Source: Paracoccaceae bacterium
GTDB taxonomy: Bacteria > Pseudomonadota > Alphaproteobacteria > Rhodobacterales > Rhodobacteraceae
Length of the DNA: 55,299 bases
NCBI GenBank assembly: GCA_020425125.1
Contig: JAGQRV010000024.1
Location: forward strand, 1 to 55,299
Direction of reading: 5' to 3'
The notes below the pieces were generated by a model, which did no database searches, was not told the DNA's origin, and saw only the letters and a program-made list of their open reading frames with translations. Of this stretch, positions 53,741 through 55,299 are shown piece by piece. Both the position numbers and the translations under genes were made by a program. The stretch's first letter is position 1; every line of letters begins with the position of its first letter.

Positions 53741-53773
53741 CCAAAAAGGCGAAGGGGCGCCAACCGGCGCCCC
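53741..53773 (-). terminator. Rho-independent terminator after gltB
   Basis: On the minus strand GGGGCGCC-GGTT-GGCGCCCC (stem at 53754-53773) is followed by TTCGCCTTTTTGG. A strong GC stem with a T run 5 bases after the gltB stop is a textbook intrinsic terminator. Confidence 0.85.
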
Positions 53774-53778
53774 AATTC

Positions 53779-55299
53779 TTATTCTGCCGGAACCGCCTTT
53801 TCCTCGATCCCCAGCGGATGGGACAGCTTGTCGAGCATCTCTTTCGGGCAGATCTGGACGAAGTGCTGTTTCTCCGTCTCCCAGTGCTGCAGCAGGGATG
53901 CCCCGCGCCGGCTGCCGGTTTCCGCCACGTGGCGGCGGATCAGGCCCAGCAGTTCCTCTTCCCAATGCGCCACGGTGACCGGGCAGGTCACCAGCGTCTC
54001 CATGTTCAGAAGATCGGGCGCCTTGCCGTCCGGGTCATAGATATAGGCCATGCCCCCGCTCATCCCGGCGCCGAAATTGGCCCCGATCAATCCGAGGATC
54101 ACTGCAACCCCACCAGTCATGTATTCGCAGCCGTTGGATCCGCAGCCTTCGATCACCACCCGTGCGCCGGAGTTGCGTACCGCAAAGCGCTCGCCCGCCC
54201 GGCCCGCGGCAAAGAGGTAGCCATCGGTCGCACCGTAGAGCACCGTGTTGCCGATGATCGTGTTGGCCGACGCCTCGAGCGGGCTGACCTGTGGCGGGTG
54301 TACCACGATGACGCCACCCGACAGGCCCTTGCCGACATAGTCGTTGGCATCGCCCGAGACTTCGAGCTTCAGCCCCGGCGCGGCGAAGGCGCCGAGCGAC
54401 TGGCCGCAGGATCCGGCAAGCTTGACTGTCAGGTGATCGGGCTGAAGCCCGTTGCGCATCCCGAACTTCCGCACCAGATGGCTCGAGGTCCGCGTGCCGA
54501 TGGTCCTGAGCGTGTTCTGCACCGCGTAGCTCAGCTGCATCTTCTCGCCGTCCTCTAGGAACCGCGCGGCGTCCTTGACGATCTCGGCATCGAGCGTGTC
54601 GGGCACCGGGTTGCGCGGCTTCGCCCGGTCGTAGCGCGCGTTCTTGGCACCATCGACCGTGATCAGCAGCGGGTTAAGGTCCAGATCGTCCAGATGCGAC
54701 GAACCGCGGCTGACCTGGCTGAGCAGATCCGCCCGTCCGATGATCTCGTCCAGCGACCGCGCTCCCATGTTGGCCAGGATCTCGCGCACTTCCTGAGCGT
54801 AGAACGTGATCAGGTTCACCACCTTCTCCGCCGTGCCGGTGAACTTCGCCCGCAGCCGCTCGTCCTGCGTGCAGACGCCGACCGGGCAGGTGTTCGACTG
54901 GCACTGGCGTACCATGATGCAGCCCATCGCGATCAGCGCCGCGGTGCCGATGCCGTATTCCTCGGCGCCCATCAGCGCCGCGATCACGATGTCGCGCCCC
55001 GTCCTGAGCCCGCCGTCGGTCCGCAGCGTCACCCGCTCGCGCAGCTTGTTCATGCTCAGGACCTGATGCGCCTCGGTCAGGCCCATCTCCCACGGCAGAC
55101 CGGCATACTTGATCGACGTCGCGGGACTGGCCCCGGTGCCGCCATTGTGGCCCGAGATCAGGATGACATCCGCCTTGGCCTTGGCCACGCCCGCCGCGAT
55201 CGTGCCCACGCCCGACTGCGCCACCAGCTTCACGGTGACCTTGGCCCGCGGGTTGATCTGCTTCAGGTCGTAGATGAGCTGCGCCAGATCCTCGATCGA
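53779..55299 (-). CDS. gltB: Glutamate synthase (NADPH) large subunit, C-terminal part
   Basis: The frame is open through the right edge (SIEDLAQLIYDLKQINPR just inside it), so about 506 C-terminal residues are visible of roughly 1500. The FMN-barrel part has GVGTIAAGVAKAKAD and GHNGGTGASP, and the [3Fe-4S] cysteines are in MGCIMVRQCQSNTCPVGVC. The final right-handed beta-helix contains SGDANDYVGKGLSGGVIVV. GltB makes glutamate from glutamine and 2-oxoglutarate using electrons from GltD. gltD is not in the window. The stop at 53779 is followed by an intrinsic terminator. Confidence 0.95.
   Translation of the reverse strand, partial: SIEDLAQLIYDLKQINPRAKVTVKLVAQSGVGTIAAGVAKAKADVILISGHNGGTGASPATSIKYAGLPWEMGLTEAHQVLSMNKLRERVTLRTDGGLRTGRDIVIAALMGAEEYGIGTAALIAMGCIMVRQCQSNTCPVGVCTQDERLRAKFTGTAEKVVNLITFYAQEVREILANMGARSLDEIIGRADLLSQVSRGSSHLDDLDLNPLLITVDGAKNARYDRAKPRNPVPDTLDAEIVKDAARFLEDGEKMQLSYAVQNTLRTIGTRTSSHLVRKFGMRNGLQPDHLTVKLAGSCGQSLGAFAAPGLKLEVSGDANDYVGKGLSGGVIVVHPPQVSPLEASANTIIGNTVLYGATDGYLFAAGRAGERFAVRNSGARVVIEGCGSNGCEYMTGGVAVILGLIGANFGAGMSGGMAYIYDPDGKAPDLLNMETLVTCPVTVAHWEEELLGLIRRHVAETGSRRGASLLQHWETEKQHFVQICPKEMLDKLSHPLGIEEKAVPAE

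Noticed and set aside
1-55299. CRISPR array, prophage or toxin-antitoxin module
   Set aside because: No regularly spaced repeats, no phage structural or integrase genes and no recognisable toxin-antitoxin pair were found.

Overview
The window is GC-rich and carries Kdo/lipid A genes, so it comes from a Gram-negative bacterium. Several arrangements point to an alphaproteobacterium, most likely in the Rhodobacteraceae/roseobacter group: mutY next to a DUF721 gene and a DsbA-type oxidase, hemD followed by a mitofilin (Mic60-like) gene and hemY, a VPLPA-CTERM protein, and a TPR protein with the 'LEEAV-AYRAAL' type of repeat. This assignment is inference from family and gene-order knowledge; no search was run.

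Layout. (1) 1-5354: end of a TPR protein, a DUF4170 protein, waaA and lpxK (lipid A/Kdo), a DsbA-like thiol oxidase, a DUF721 (DciA-like) protein and mutY. (2) 5413-22979: a surface-glycan locus. It holds two related FAD oxidoreductases, a sulfotransferase, a nucleotide-sugar dehydrogenase, an SDR epimerase, a GT-C (GT39-type) membrane glycosyltransferase, a GMC-type oxidoreductase with a ferredoxin-like cysteine motif, a GT4 enzyme, a Wzx-type flippase, a polysaccharide deacetylase, a YbhN-type membrane protein, two GT2 enzymes and a UDP-glucuronate decarboxylase. Three genes run rightward (9810-13829) and eight run leftward (22979 to 13849), meeting at about 13.84 kb. (3) 23216-24466: pirin and a small GNAT protein.

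(4) 24663-35865: a leftward respiratory/efflux block. It reads DUF2892 protein, RND adaptor, RND pump, an ArsR-family regulator, then cydD, cydC, cydA, cydB and a short cydX. The regulator has two cysteines spaced as in the persulfide sensors SqrR/BigR. ATATTC-N8-GAATAT-type inverted repeats lie in front of cydD and in front of the DUF2892-RND genes. I propose a persulfide/sulfide-responsive regulon that joins cytochrome bd assembly with an efflux pump.

(5) 36333-43582: a gene graveyard of decayed transport and catabolic genes: a sugar isomerase, parts of an amino-acid ABC transporter, parts of a polyamine-type ABC transporter, an M24 peptidase and a flavin reductase. An apparently intact IS110/IS1111-type element of about 1454 bp sits inside the flavin reductase. 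Removing it restores the reading frame across the site exactly, and its 3' non-coding segment contains a 9-nt copy of the target flank, as expected for a guide (bridge/seek) RNA.

(6) 43659-55299: housekeeping genes. These are a DUF2520 protein, a small zinc-ribbon membrane peptide, tRNA-Thr(CGT), hemY, mic60-like and hemD, divergent tsaD with a YciI-like and an EVE-domain gene, mtgA, a VPLPA-CTERM protein, a DUF1269 protein, and the 3' two-fifths or so of gltB, cut by the window edge.

The strongest leads are the putative persulfide regulon and the IS element with a readable guide match. The glycan locus is coherent, but its product cannot be read from sequence alone.
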